Positions 26,130-32,390 of a stretch of DNA of 38,849 nt are shown piece after piece. Position 1 is the stretch's first letter; each line of letters begins with the position of its first letter. The stretch is from a virus. The notes below the pieces were generated by a model. That model was not told where the DNA came from and ran no database searches. It saw only the letters and a list, made by a program, of their open reading frames with translations. The stretch lies in IMG/VR virus record IMGVR_UViG_3300025598_000082, positions 1-38,849 of that record, one strand, 5' to 3'. Position numbers and translations under genes: made by a program.

Positions 26130-26566
26130 ACATAACCGAACATTTTACATTTGAGGAACTTTACGCATCTGAAATAGCGGATCGTAACCATATTGATAAT
26201 ACACCGACTGATCCTCAAGTATTAGATAATTTAAAAACACTAGCTTTGAACCTTGAAAGCGTCAGGAGATTACTTGGCCATCCTATTCATATTAATAGCG
26301 CTTATCGCTGCCTACTTGTTAATGGAATGTTGGGAAGTAAACCGACTTCTGCTCACGTTAGGGGGTTGGCTGCTGACATCATTTGCCCTTCTTTCGGTAG
26401 CCCTGTGGATATTGTCAACGCTATTATTTCTAGTGGTATTCAATACGATCAAGTTATTTTGGAGTATGATAGATGGTGTCATATTGGATTTGCAGAAGAA
26501 GGCAAAGAACCAAGATTAGAACAATTAATTATTGATAAAGAAGGAACTAGACGTTATGGCAACTAA
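26126..26566 (+). CDS. Endolysin, M15-type peptidase
   Basis: 146 residues of the Peptidase_M15 D-Ala-D-Ala carboxypeptidase/L-Ala-D-Glu endopeptidase family. Zinc ligands are visible as SAHVRGLAAD (His77, Asp84) and WCHIGF (His119), with Glu113 or Asp115 as the catalytic acid. INSAYRC is the usual strand before the first motif. No signal peptide, so release through the holin is expected. Coupled to the holin by ATGA overlap. It cleaves peptide bonds in peptidoglycan. Confidence 0.9.
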   Translation: MNITEHFTFEELYASEIADRNHIDNTPTDPQVLDNLKTLALNLESVRRLLGHPIHINSAYRCLLVNGMLGSKPTSAHVRGLAADIICPSFGSPVDIVNAIISSGIQYDQVILEYDRWCHIGFAEEGKEPRLEQLIIDKEGTRRYGN

Positions 26567-26717
26567 ACCTACATATAAAGCAGAGAAACCAGCTATTCGT
26601 AGCGAATCTAAAGACTATATTGTTAAAAGAGTAAATGGTTTGGAAGAAGAATTAAAAAGACATGAAAAAATGGATTTATTAAAAGCTCATCCACTTCCTA
26701 ATATGCGTAAAAAATGA
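26556..26717 (+). CDS. Small charged protein of lysis region (53 aa)
   Basis: 53 residues from ATG 26556, overlapping the endolysin end by 11 bases, with AGAAGGA upstream inside the endolysin gene. A TTG at 26532 is also in frame but less likely. It is highly charged and helical (SKDYIVKRVNGLEEELKRHEKMDLL). Its first bases (ATGGCAACTAAACC) equal those of the 52-residue gene at 38315. Function unknown. Confidence 0.55.
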   Translation: MATKPTYKAEKPAIRSESKDYIVKRVNGLEEELKRHEKMDLLKAHPLPNMRKK

Positions 26718-26839
26718 AACAAGATCATTTTGACGCTATGTTGATGTTTGTTACTACAATGTGTTTAGTTAGCATACTTGGAGGCTGTTTAAAATTATGC
26801 CTCCAAGCATACGAATACGCATTATGTTACTTGCGTTAA
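26714..26839 (+). CDS. Tiny membrane or lipoprotein-like peptide; possible spanin component (41 aa)
   Basis: 41 residues starting with ATGA overlap. It has one hydrophobic stretch (AMLMFVTTMCLVSILGGC) ending in an LGGC lipobox-like motif, and Cys-rich remainder. Last gene of the rightward late unit and in the spot where spanins occur, but it lacks the proline-rich body of Rz1 proteins. A strong hairpin (26777-26807) lies inside it, so the reading frame may be partly coincidental. Confidence 0.4.
   Translation: MKQDHFDAMLMFVTTMCLVSILGGCLKLCLQAYEYALCYLR
26777..26807. terminator. Perfect 9-bp hairpin at the convergent junction
   Basis: CTTGGAGGC (26777-26785) and GCCTCCAAG (26799-26807) are perfect arms around a 13-base loop. 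It lies where the rightward late genes meet the leftward early genes and is readable from both strands. Neither side has a T-run, so it may work with Rho or as a mRNA 3'-end stabiliser for both units. Confidence 0.5.
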
Positions 26840-27249
26840 TTACTTAACAAATATTGACTTGCTTTAATTAACATTTCTGGATCGTCATTAAATTTACCTA
26901 AACCAGTATTACAATTAAAACATAATAATTTTCTTATTTTTCCAGTAGAGTGTTTATGATCTACTGATAAAGCAATAGGTTTGCCATTTCTAATATTGTC
27001 TTTTACATCTTTATTACAAATAGCACATTTATAATCTTGTTTTACCGCCAAATCATTATATTCATCTGGCGTTAAATTATATCTAGTCTTTAAATGATGT
27101 TTTTGACCAATACTCTTACGCCATTCTTTTGGTTGATTTTTTTCATATTCAATTATTTGAGCATTTCTTTTTTCTTTATTTTTTTTATACCATTCAGCAT
27201 GATATTTTTTTAAATAAGCTTTTTTAGCTATTGGGTCTTTGTGGGGCAT
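26836..27249 (-). CDS. HNH endonuclease, recombination endonuclease VII-like (137 aa)
   Basis: A basic N-terminal helical region (Lys-rich, about 1-50) is followed by RYNLTPDEYNDLAVKQDYKCAICNK (Cys75, Cys78), the characteristic endonuclease VII approach, then the HNH core LSVDHKHSTGKIRKLLCFNCNTGLGKF (Asp97-His98, His100, Cys110, Cys113, Asn114) and DDPEMLIKASQYL. Proteins of this family resolve branched DNA or act as free-standing homing nucleases. Good AAAGG site before the ATG at 27249. It is the last leftward gene and has its own predicted promoter and a long structured leader. A mobile, homing-type gene is possible. Confidence 0.85.
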   Translation of the reverse strand: MPHKDPIAKKAYLKKYHAEWYKKNKEKRNAQIIEYEKNQPKEWRKSIGQKHHLKTRYNLTPDEYNDLAVKQDYKCAICNKDVKDNIRNGKPIALSVDHKHSTGKIRKLLCFNCNTGLGKFNDDPEMLIKASQYLLSN

Positions 27250-27289
27250 TTTGATACCTTTCAGTTTAAGGTCAGTAAATTAATAGGAA

Positions 27290-27339
27290 CTACCAGTCGG
27301 TTACTGAAGCCGAGCATGACCGCTAAGTCATTCTGGTAG
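27290..27339. ncRNA. Branched (three-way) RNA-like structure in the HNH/pqqA gap
   Basis: CTACCAG (27290-27296) and CTGGTAG (27333-27339) form a closed 7-bp outer stem. Inside it sit two hairpins: TCGGTT/AGCCGA around ACTGA (27297-27313, with one G-T pair on the plus strand), and ATGAC/GTCAT around CGCTAA (27316-27331). On the minus strand it would start the leader of the HNH mRNA right after the extended -10 at 27348-27356. The G-T pair becomes A-C on that strand, which slightly favours plus-strand folding. No known riboswitch, ribozyme or tRNA class is recognised. Confidence 0.45.
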
Positions 27340-27347
27340 CAAGCCTA

Positions 27348-27356
27348 ATTATAACA
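27348..27356 (-). promoter_or_regulatory. Extended -10 promoter for HNH gene
   Basis: Read on the minus strand the sequence is TGTTATAAT: a consensus TATAAT with the TGn extension, which can work without a strong -35. It begins three bases after the pqqA stop. Predicted transcription would start near 27342 and run through the branched element to the HNH gene, giving a leader of about 90 bases. Confidence 0.55.
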
Positions 27357-27358
27357 AA

Positions 27359-27430
27359 TTAACGATTGCAAATATACATCGTAATCTCAAAGCCAAAACG
27401 CATTTCTTGAGCAACTGGTTTAGTCCACAT
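27359..27430 (-). CDS. pqqA: PqqA-like pyrroloquinoline quinone precursor peptide (23 aa)
   Basis: The 23-codon frame encodes MWTKPVAQEMRF then GFEITMYICNR. From memory, Klebsiella PqqA is [23 protein letters not shown]: same length, same MWxKP start, same Arg11, Gly13, Thr17, Ile20 and NR end. Glu15 and Tyr19, the two residues that PqqE (radical SAM) cross-links and from which PQQ is built, are both present in the E-x3-Y spacing. Residue 21 is Cys rather than Ser. AAGGA lies six bases before the ATG. The host would have to supply PqqB-PqqE. Placed in the leftward early unit between DUF6378 and the HNH gene. An auxiliary metabolic role in a PQQ-using, probably methylotrophic host is inference. 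Confidence 0.85.
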   Translation of the reverse strand: MWTKPVAQEMRFGFEITMYICNR

Positions 27431-27514
27431 AATTATTCCTTAATATAATGCAAGCAAAATAGCTTGTATATAAAATTATGTTCTTTTATATAAACAAAAC
27501 CATCAGTAAAATCA

Positions 27515-27775
27515 TTATTTATCTTTAAGCCTATCTGCAACCAATAAAGCATATCCAGCAATATCATTCCAATGATCTGCATGGTCATGGTTACCATAAA
27601 TAATACGACTTAATTTAACTAAAATCATGTGTATGGCTTCTTTCTTATCAGCTTCCATGTTTTGATAAGCATTTAGGCCTATTAAATGTTCCATTATTTC
27701 TTGAATCCACATAGCTTTTATTTCAAAATCGCCATGCGTTACTTCTCTATCTTCTAATATTTGATCTACTTCCAT
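27515..27775 (-). CDS. DUF6378 domain protein (86 aa)
   Basis: Pattern ILEDREVTHGDFEIKAMWIQEI, then KKEAIHMILVKLSRIIYGN and HADHWNDIAGYALLVADRL, which is the phage DUF6378 signature; DHWxDIAGYA is its core. Start chosen at 27775, because GGAGG lies just before that ATG; a second ATG at 27787 overlaps the upstream stop but has no better site. The family is common in early phage regions and resembles MazG-type all-helical folds, but its activity is not established. Confidence 0.78.
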   Translation of the reverse strand: MEVDQILEDREVTHGDFEIKAMWIQEIMEHLIGLNAYQNMEADKKEAIHMILVKLSRIIYGNHDHADHWNDIAGYALLVADRLKDK

Positions 27776-27786
27776 AACTTCCTCCA

Positions 27787-28131
27787 TTAAAGTTTTCTAA
27801 TTTCAAACCCATATACTTTGCATACTTCTACTGCTAATTTATAAAATTCAAGCTTATGCTCATCATAATGCTCGTATTTTTTACAATGATATAAAGCTAG
27901 GTGGATCATTTCATGCAATATAGTTTCAGATAATATTCTGAACTTTTTGCAATAACTACTAGATATTTCTATTTTTAATGGGTCTGCATGAAAATAACCA
28001 CATACCCTTTTATCTTTAATTACTTTCCATTCAATAGCACTTGCGCTTGGTAAAGCATATTTATCAAATGGCGGCAATTTAGCAAACGTAGTATAAAGTT
28101 TAGCTAAATATTTAGGGGTAAGCAAAGACAT
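27787..28131 (-). CDS. SprT-like zinc metalloprotease domain protein (114 aa)
   Basis: Residues 70-80 give ILHEMIHLALY with the HExxH zinc motif (His73, Glu74, His77), and the upstream strand KIEISSSYCKK is as in SprT/Spartan-like proteins. The third ligand may be His83 or His89/His92. Shorter than full SprT proteins and without the C-terminal zinc ribbon. Cellular relatives cut DNA-protein cross-links; in phages the family is common but unstudied. AGGGGA ribosome site before the ATG. The stop meets the start of the DUF6378 gene. Confidence 0.82.
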   Translation of the reverse strand: MSLLTPKYLAKLYTTFAKLPPFDKYALPSASAIEWKVIKDKRVCGYFHADPLKIEISSSYCKKFRILSETILHEMIHLALYHCKKYEHYDEHKLEFYKLAVEVCKVYGFEIRKL

Positions 28132-28156
28132 AATAAATTCCCCTAATTAGTTAATA

Positions 28157-29383
28157 TTAACCTTTCCAGCTTACCCATTCTGACTTATCAGAGTTTTCAA
28201 AGGATACATCCACATTAACAGGCATTGAGAAAGTAATACCATGATAAGGGTGCGTTATCCATAAAGCTTGTCTAGGGGGTTCAAAGCCAAAATTGTTGCT
28301 GTAGGCATATTCACAATACCCTTTTAGCGATCCATTTACAATAAGTCGTTCTAATTGTATTAATTGATGAAAATGACCAATTATCATAGTGTCATATTCC
28401 ATATCAATTTGAGCATTTCTAGACCGTTTCTTATGGTCACCTCTAATAATAGGCCCTAAAGCTCCAATAACGCCATCTCCGCCACGAAATTGATCGCCAT
28501 GGGTTAATAGATACTTATGATTATAAATGGCGTATAAAGCGTCAGGGCCATCAGGAATATGGAATGATACTCGGCTATCAGATTCAAAGTGTTTAGCTAG
28601 GAATTGATAAGTTAGCCAATCAAAAGAAGTGAAGTTTCTACCCTTATTTCGTATTTTATGGGTATTTCTACCATGATTACCACCTACACAAGGCACAAAT
28701 ACCTTGCCAAAACGATCAGCAAGCGTTTCTATGCACCAAATTAGCACACCAAATAGGTCTATAACCACCGGCATGATTTCTGCGTCATTGGTGGCCATAA
28801 GTTCTTCATGTATATCGCCTGACACCATATCACCGCCTAAAGCGAATACAATGCCTGGATACTTTGGATTAACCATGTGATTGTTTAATAGATCAATAGC
28901 CACTTCAATCATCTTTTTAGCTCGTTTATGAGCTATTTTCATATTGTAGGAATTGACATTATTAACTTGATTAGGGTCTACGTTTTCCCCCCAATGCCAA
29001 TCTGAAGCAAATAATGTAGGAACGCCAGGTGCAGATTTACTTGAACTAGGCTTTAGTAACCAGCTAGGTGGCGATGGCTTCTTTTCTGACATTTTAAGTA
29101 TTTTAGTCTTAACATAATTCTCACTTAATACGTCACGATTGAAAGCAGCTATTTGAGCTTCTAATGTTCTTATTTTATCTTTTAGAGCTATTTCAGGTGG
29201 AATGTCAGTTATGTGTTGTTTTGTATTATCTACTTCAGCTTGCATACCTGCCATTCGTGCTGCTCTTATCCTACCTTGAAAACAAGCTCTTTTAATACCT
29301 AATAATTCGGCTGCTTTAGTTTCGCTGCCTGTTTTATTAAATGCTTCAACTGCCTCTTCTAATTGTTGGCGAGTTAATGGCAT
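28157..29383 (-). CDS. Calcineurin-like metallophosphoesterase with N-terminal HTH (408 aa)
   Basis: Residues 1-45 form a Fis-like helix-turn-helix (LEEAVEAFNKTGSETKAAELLGI), then a coiled-coil linker (60-100). The phosphoesterase follows with all metal motifs: SDWHWG (Asp128, His130), GGDMVSGD (Asp185), GNHGRN (Asn236-His237), THGDQF (His295) and GHFHQ (His337, His339). This two-part layout is known in phages, where it is often called a DNA repair exonuclease or phosphoesterase. The HTH suggests DNA targeting; the substrate is unknown. AGGAGT site before the ATG. Confidence 0.88.
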   Translation of the reverse strand: MPLTRQQLEEAVEAFNKTGSETKAAELLGIKRACFQGRIRAARMAGMQAEVDNTKQHITDIPPEIALKDKIRTLEAQIAAFNRDVLSENYVKTKILKMSEKKPSPPSWLLKPSSSKSAPGVPTLFASDWHWGENVDPNQVNNVNSYNMKIAHKRAKKMIEVAIDLLNNHMVNPKYPGIVFALGGDMVSGDIHEELMATNDAEIMPVVIDLFGVLIWCIETLADRFGKVFVPCVGGNHGRNTHKIRNKGRNFTSFDWLTYQFLAKHFESDSRVSFHIPDGPDALYAIYNHKYLLTHGDQFRGGDGVIGALGPIIRGDHKKRSRNAQIDMEYDTMIIGHFHQLIQLERLIVNGSLKGYCEYAYSNNFGFEPPRQALWITHPYHGITFSMPVNVDVSFENSDKSEWVSWKG

Positions 29384-29490
29384 AGTTGACTCCTAAACAG
29401 AAGTTCAAACATAAAAAAAGCACCAAACAATAAACCTAAACCACCTAAAATAATTAAAACTTTTACTACAAAGTCTGTTATTTCTTCCAT
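29374..29490 (-). CDS. Single-pass micro-membrane protein (38 aa)
   Basis: 38 residues: MEEITDFVVKV followed by a membrane segment LIILGGLGLLFGAFFMFELLF and a basic tail. The ATG overlaps the stop of the 90-residue protein upstream and its end overlaps the phosphoesterase start. AAAGGAAA supplies a ribosome site. The tight packing and clear membrane segment argue for a real gene. Function unknown. Confidence 0.6.
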   Translation of the reverse strand: MEEITDFVVKVLIILGGLGLLFGAFFMFELLFRSQLCH

Positions 29491-29750
29491 TGGTTTTCCT
29501 TATGTTTAATTTCAATAAATTTGACATTTTTTAGCAAATTTGTTTCGCCGTCAAATATTAATTGCAAATTGCATCCTCTTTGACGTTCTTTATTGTTAGC
29601 AGATATAAAACTTGCGTAACCTTTTTTACCACGATAAACATAATAATCTAGGGTAATATCAGGTTGAGGTTCTTTTAATTTTGTTTTTTTTATAACAGAT
29701 TGAATATCTAATCCATTAAGCTGTTTGGTATATAACTCAATATTGAGCAT
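29478..29750 (-). CDS. Unknown early protein (90 aa)
   Basis: 90 residues, lysine rich, mixed alpha/beta, without membrane segments or recognisable motif (LDYYVYRGKKGYASFISANN, then CNLQLIFDGETNLLKNVKF). The start overlaps the end of the SleB-like gene by 14 bases, with AGGA upstream. Its last bases overlap the 38-residue membrane protein. Placement in the leftward early unit is the only clue to role. Confidence 0.65.
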   Translation of the reverse strand: MLNIELYTKQLNGLDIQSVIKKTKLKEPQPDITLDYYVYRGKKGYASFISANNKERQRGCNLQLIFDGETNLLKNVKFIEIKHKENQWKK

Positions 29751-30126
29751 ATTTTGTTTCCTCCATTTTGTAAAAAATCATGTGCGACCATTGAACAGTC
29801 TTTTTTAATTTGAACCATGATTGAGGTTTTGAGATTGAATTATCGTGGAAATTAGTTGCGCCTTTAGAATAATCAGGCTCTAACTTGTGCATGATGCGCC
29901 ATGCAAGATCAAGAAAGTATGGTTTGATTTCTTTAGGTTCAGGTGGTTTTACTTTTCCATACCAAGAAAACTGATAAGGTTTTCTCATTTCATTACACAC
30001 CTGCTTTGGATCAAAGTCAGCTCTACGCATAAGGACATAGCCAACACCGATTTGTGCTTCTTTTTGTTCTACGCTACTTTCCATATAGATTGTTTGCGCT
30101 AAACAAAGAAGTGCCTGGTCGATCAT
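29737..30126 (-). CDS. Cell-wall hydrolase, SleB-like (129 aa)
   Basis: 129 residues from ATG 30126; an in-frame TTG at 30174 lies before its own promoter and is rejected. The pattern CLAQTIYMESSVEQKEAQIGVGYVLMRRAD (Glu of YMES as the likely catalytic acid), then VCNEMRKPYQFSWYGK and GATNFH ... WSHMIFYK is that of the SleB/Hydrolase_2 family, lytic transglycosylase-like muramidases. No signal peptide. It is separated from the lysis cassette, so it may serve at another stage or be a second lysin. The upstream GGGGGG ribosome site is unusual. Confidence 0.8.
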   Translation of the reverse strand: MIDQALLCLAQTIYMESSVEQKEAQIGVGYVLMRRADFDPKQVCNEMRKPYQFSWYGKVKPPEPKEIKPYFLDLAWRIMHKLEPDYSKGATNFHDNSISKPQSWFKLKKTVQWSHMIFYKMEETKYAQY

Positions 30127-30157
30127 AAATGACCCCCCTGTGTTATTGCCAAGTTGT

Positions 30158-30166
30158 ATTATACCA
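30158..30166 (-). promoter_or_regulatory. Extended -10 promoter before SleB-like gene
   Basis: Read on the minus strand the sequence is TGGTATAAT, again a consensus TATAAT with TGn extension, in the 48-base gap between the YqaJ exonuclease and SleB-like genes. No clear -35 is seen at 17 bases. It matches the type of the HNH promoter at 27348-27356, suggesting a shared style of internal promoter in the leftward unit. Confidence 0.5.
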
Positions 30167-30174
30167 TTTTTCAA

Positions 30175-30804
30175 TTATTGCCTAGCTTCCATAAGTTTGA
30201 CTTCCTCTGCCACTTGATCTAGGAACACTTTTACTTCTTTTTCCATTTCATCAATAAAGGCATTATCTTTAACCATTCTTTTCAAGAAATATCTTGAACC
30301 TTCAGGCATACGACTATCATAGCTAAAGAAGTCACACCATTGAGCGCCTGTGCAGGCCATTTGAGCCATCATTTGAATCTTATATTTTGTTGGTGGTTCA
30401 CCTTCTTTAATATAAGACCAATGCGTAGCGCTATTGGGATTCTTGATTTCTAATAAGTTATATGTGCCATCATTGTTTTTAATAATGCCATCAGGTGAGC
30501 AACCAAACCATTCAATTGATTTATGTTTGACAAATGGAACTTCCTCTACAAAAGTTTCGGTTAGCAATTCGTATGCTTGACGTGCTTTCGGTTCTTCTTC
30601 TGTGCCACGCATCATTGCTTCATTTTTATATGATTCCTCAACAACGCCTGTGACTCTTTGAATAGCCAATTCAATTAAATAATTTTGTCGGCTAGCGCTT
30701 AGGCCTGTTTTAGTTTTAGCCATAATGTCTGCAACTCGTGATGCAGTTACATGACCTAATCTTAATTGCAACCATTCAGGTGTTCCTTGTATAATTTCAT
30801 TCAT
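30175..30804 (-). CDS. YqaJ / lambda Exo-like exonuclease (209 aa)
   Basis: The start GTPEWLQLRLGHVTASRVADIM is the YqaJ-family signature. The PD-(D/E)XK active site appears as RGTEEEPKAR (66-75), CSPDG (Asp105) and LLEIKNP (Glu119, Lys121). It digests the 5' strand of double-stranded ends, leaving 3' overhangs for an annealing protein; the DUF1071 protein at 31863-32390 is the obvious partner. The expected Exo/annealase pair is here split by the HTH-DnaQ gene and a micro-membrane gene. Confidence 0.9.
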   Translation of the reverse strand: MNEIIQGTPEWLQLRLGHVTASRVADIMAKTKTGLSASRQNYLIELAIQRVTGVVEESYKNEAMMRGTEEEPKARQAYELLTETFVEEVPFVKHKSIEWFGCSPDGIIKNNDGTYNLLEIKNPNSATHWSYIKEGEPPTKYKIQMMAQMACTGAQWCDFFSYDSRMPEGSRYFLKRMVKDNAFIDEMEKEVKVFLDQVAEEVKLMEARQ

Positions 30805-30828
30805 TTTCTATATCCTCTAATTTAATTT

Positions 30829-30933
30829 TTATTTTATAACTTTATCTGTGAGCCAACATAAAAATACAACAATTAATCCAAGCACTAGAAAAATGCCAGC
30901 TAATTGTGCAAGTTGTATAAAATATTCAGTCAT
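30829..30933 (-). CDS. Single-pass micro-membrane protein (34 aa)
   Basis: 34 residues: a short N-terminus (MTEYFIQLAQ), one membrane helix (LAGIFLVLGLIVVFLCWL) and a basic end (TDKVIK). AAAGGAAAAAAA precedes the ATG. It fills the gap between the DnaQ-like and YqaJ genes exactly. N-out/C-in orientation is suggested by the positive C-terminus. Function unknown. Confidence 0.58.
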   Translation of the reverse strand: MTEYFIQLAQLAGIFLVLGLIVVFLCWLTDKVIK

Positions 30934-30952
30934 TTTTTTTCCTTTATGTCAT

Positions 30953-31861
30953 TTATGTTTTTTCATTTTTGTTATTTTCTTTATCGATTGCTTTTTGAGC
31001 GCTCTGAACGGCTTTTACAGCGTTTTGGAGCTCATTTGAATCCACTGGGACACCACGCAAGTTAATCCGTTGCGTAAGCTCCCAGACACGCTGTTCGTCA
31101 GCAGTGAGGGGACGTAGTAGTTTGACAATCGCCATCTCTGTTCTAACGTCTTGGGCACAGCAGTCAAATAACTGTTGGAGTAGTTCTGGGTCATTTTCAA
31201 ATTCTCCCTTCCTATTGGGTTTACATAACTTCTGAATCAAACGGGCGCCGATGGCGTATTTTTTATGGGTGCTGTCCATAAAGGCACCAGCATCATCCAA
31301 ACTCTGTGGCACGTTGTTGGCCGCTGCTATGGCCATGGAATCGATACACTGCTCGAGCTTTAGTGGCGGCCAGCCGTACTTAGGCACACAGACGCAGTTC
31401 CAGATGGCATACTCGAACATAGCGTTCCATGCTTGGATTTTGCCACCGTTGTTTACGTGGTCTAATAGTTTGGATAAGAAATGCCCGTAGTGTGGGTTAT
31501 TAACTTGGTCAGTTACTAACACATCGTTAGGTTGGGTGCCGAACGCAATGCATATAACCTCAGTAGTAGGGTCGTTGGCATATACATCCAATCCCCTATC
31601 TTTAAGGTCAATTGCTGATCGTGACTCGAAGTCAATACTATAGATTATTGGTCTTTGCTCCAATTTATATTCAGCTACCACACAAACTTCTTTAAATTTA
31701 TTTTTAACTTTTTTATTTGTAGTTGTTATGTCATAACCTTTTTTGCGTAAGTTAAACACAGTATCGGCTAATCTATAAATACCTAATTGAGTCCATGCTT
31801 TTAATGGATCAATCTTGCCATGCTTTTCTAAATACTCTGTTAAACGTTCTTGTTGGTTCAT
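30953..31861 (-). CDS. HTH-DnaQ-like 3'-5' exonuclease; polymerase half missing (302 aa)
   Basis: Residues 1-45 are an HTH domain (RLTEYLEKHGKIDPLKAWTQLGIYRLADTV). Residues 70-285 match the exonuclease part of phage family-A polymerases: SIDFESRSAIDLKDRG (Asp77, Glu79), AWNAMFEYAIW, PQSLDDAG and CCAQDVRTEM (Asp238), reaching the linker LTADEQRVWELTQRINLRGVPVD. There the polymerase would follow, but the protein stops after a Lys/Asn tail. The DNA from about 31005 to 31650 is clearly richer in G and C than either side, with codons unlike the neighbours, suggesting recent acquisition. Probably a stand-alone proofreading or recombination nuclease; RBS GGGGA. Confidence 0.8.
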   Translation of the reverse strand: MNQQERLTEYLEKHGKIDPLKAWTQLGIYRLADTVFNLRKKGYDITTTNKKVKNKFKEVCVVAEYKLEQRPIIYSIDFESRSAIDLKDRGLDVYANDPTTEVICIAFGTQPNDVLVTDQVNNPHYGHFLSKLLDHVNNGGKIQAWNAMFEYAIWNCVCVPKYGWPPLKLEQCIDSMAIAAANNVPQSLDDAGAFMDSTHKKYAIGARLIQKLCKPNRKGEFENDPELLQQLFDCCAQDVRTEMAIVKLLRPLTADEQRVWELTQRINLRGVPVDSNELQNAVKAVQSAQKAIDKENNKNEKT

Positions 31862-31862
31862 A

Positions 31863-32390
31863 TTATTCCCCTAGTTCAAGTTTACGATCAGATAAATACT
31901 TCTTTAACTTTGCTAAAGATGCTTGGTCAAAGTTTGCGTGTTGCTTATATATAGCCATTAATTCCTCAATAGATTCAGCTTTATTAATTTCTTTAATAGC
32001 TTCTTCTAATTCATCTTGAGTTGTAGGTTCAGATTGTGGTAAATCCTCACCAGCATATATATAAAGACCAATACCATGTAAAGCGATAGCTTTGGCTAAA
32101 CAACGCTGCATAGCAGTATTAACTGCCATAGCGTCAGGATTTGGCACAGCTTTATTCTTATAATCTAATACAGGAAGTTGAGCTGTCATATTTTTACCAA
32201 AAGCTGTCACAGAACAAAACACCATTAAAGTATCGCCAAATTGACGTGGCTCTTTATATTCCCATGTAGCTTGTGGATCATTAGTTAATAATTGATCTAC
32301 TGCCCAGGCCCATGAAAGATACGTTAAATTGCCTTTCTTTTCTGTATGGTCATTAACATTAATCTTTTTTAATTCATTAAAAGTAATCAT
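31863..32390 (-). CDS. Single-strand annealing protein, DUF1071 / Sak type (175 aa)
   Basis: NVNDHTEKKGNLTYLSWAWAVDQL, LPVLDYKNKAVPNPDAMAVNTAMQRCLAKAIALHGIGLYIYAGEDLP is the diagnostic DUF1071 core. A helical C-terminal part follows. These proteins anneal single strands made by a 5'-3' exonuclease, here the YqaJ-like enzyme. The ATG overlaps the stop of the 32-residue gene, and its own end carries the ribosome site for the HTH-DnaQ gene. Confidence 0.9.
   Translation of the reverse strand: MITFNELKKINVNDHTEKKGNLTYLSWAWAVDQLLTNDPQATWEYKEPRQFGDTLMVFCSVTAFGKNMTAQLPVLDYKNKAVPNPDAMAVNTAMQRCLAKAIALHGIGLYIYAGEDLPQSEPTTQDELEEAIKEINKAESIEELMAIYKQHANFDQASLAKLKKYLSDRKLELGE

Noticed and set aside
26556-26717. 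Relationship of the 53-residue protein to the 52-residue protein at 38315
   Set aside because: They share only the first 14 bases (MATKP); the rest does not align, so a duplication is not supported.
27290-27339. Possible tRNA gene (7-bp acceptor-like stem with internal arms)
   Set aside because: Only two arms and 50 bases; no T-loop sequence, no anticodon arm and no CCA-compatible end on either strand.
31251-31490. Plus-strand frame opposite the HTH-DnaQ gene
   Set aside because: Shadow of the GC-rich exonuclease sequence; no ribosome site and the opposite frame has clear catalytic motifs.
30953-31861. Frameshifted DNA polymerase gene with its second half downstream
   Set aside because: No polymerase motifs in any frame between 30175 and 30953; the following DNA encodes a membrane peptide and the YqaJ exonuclease.
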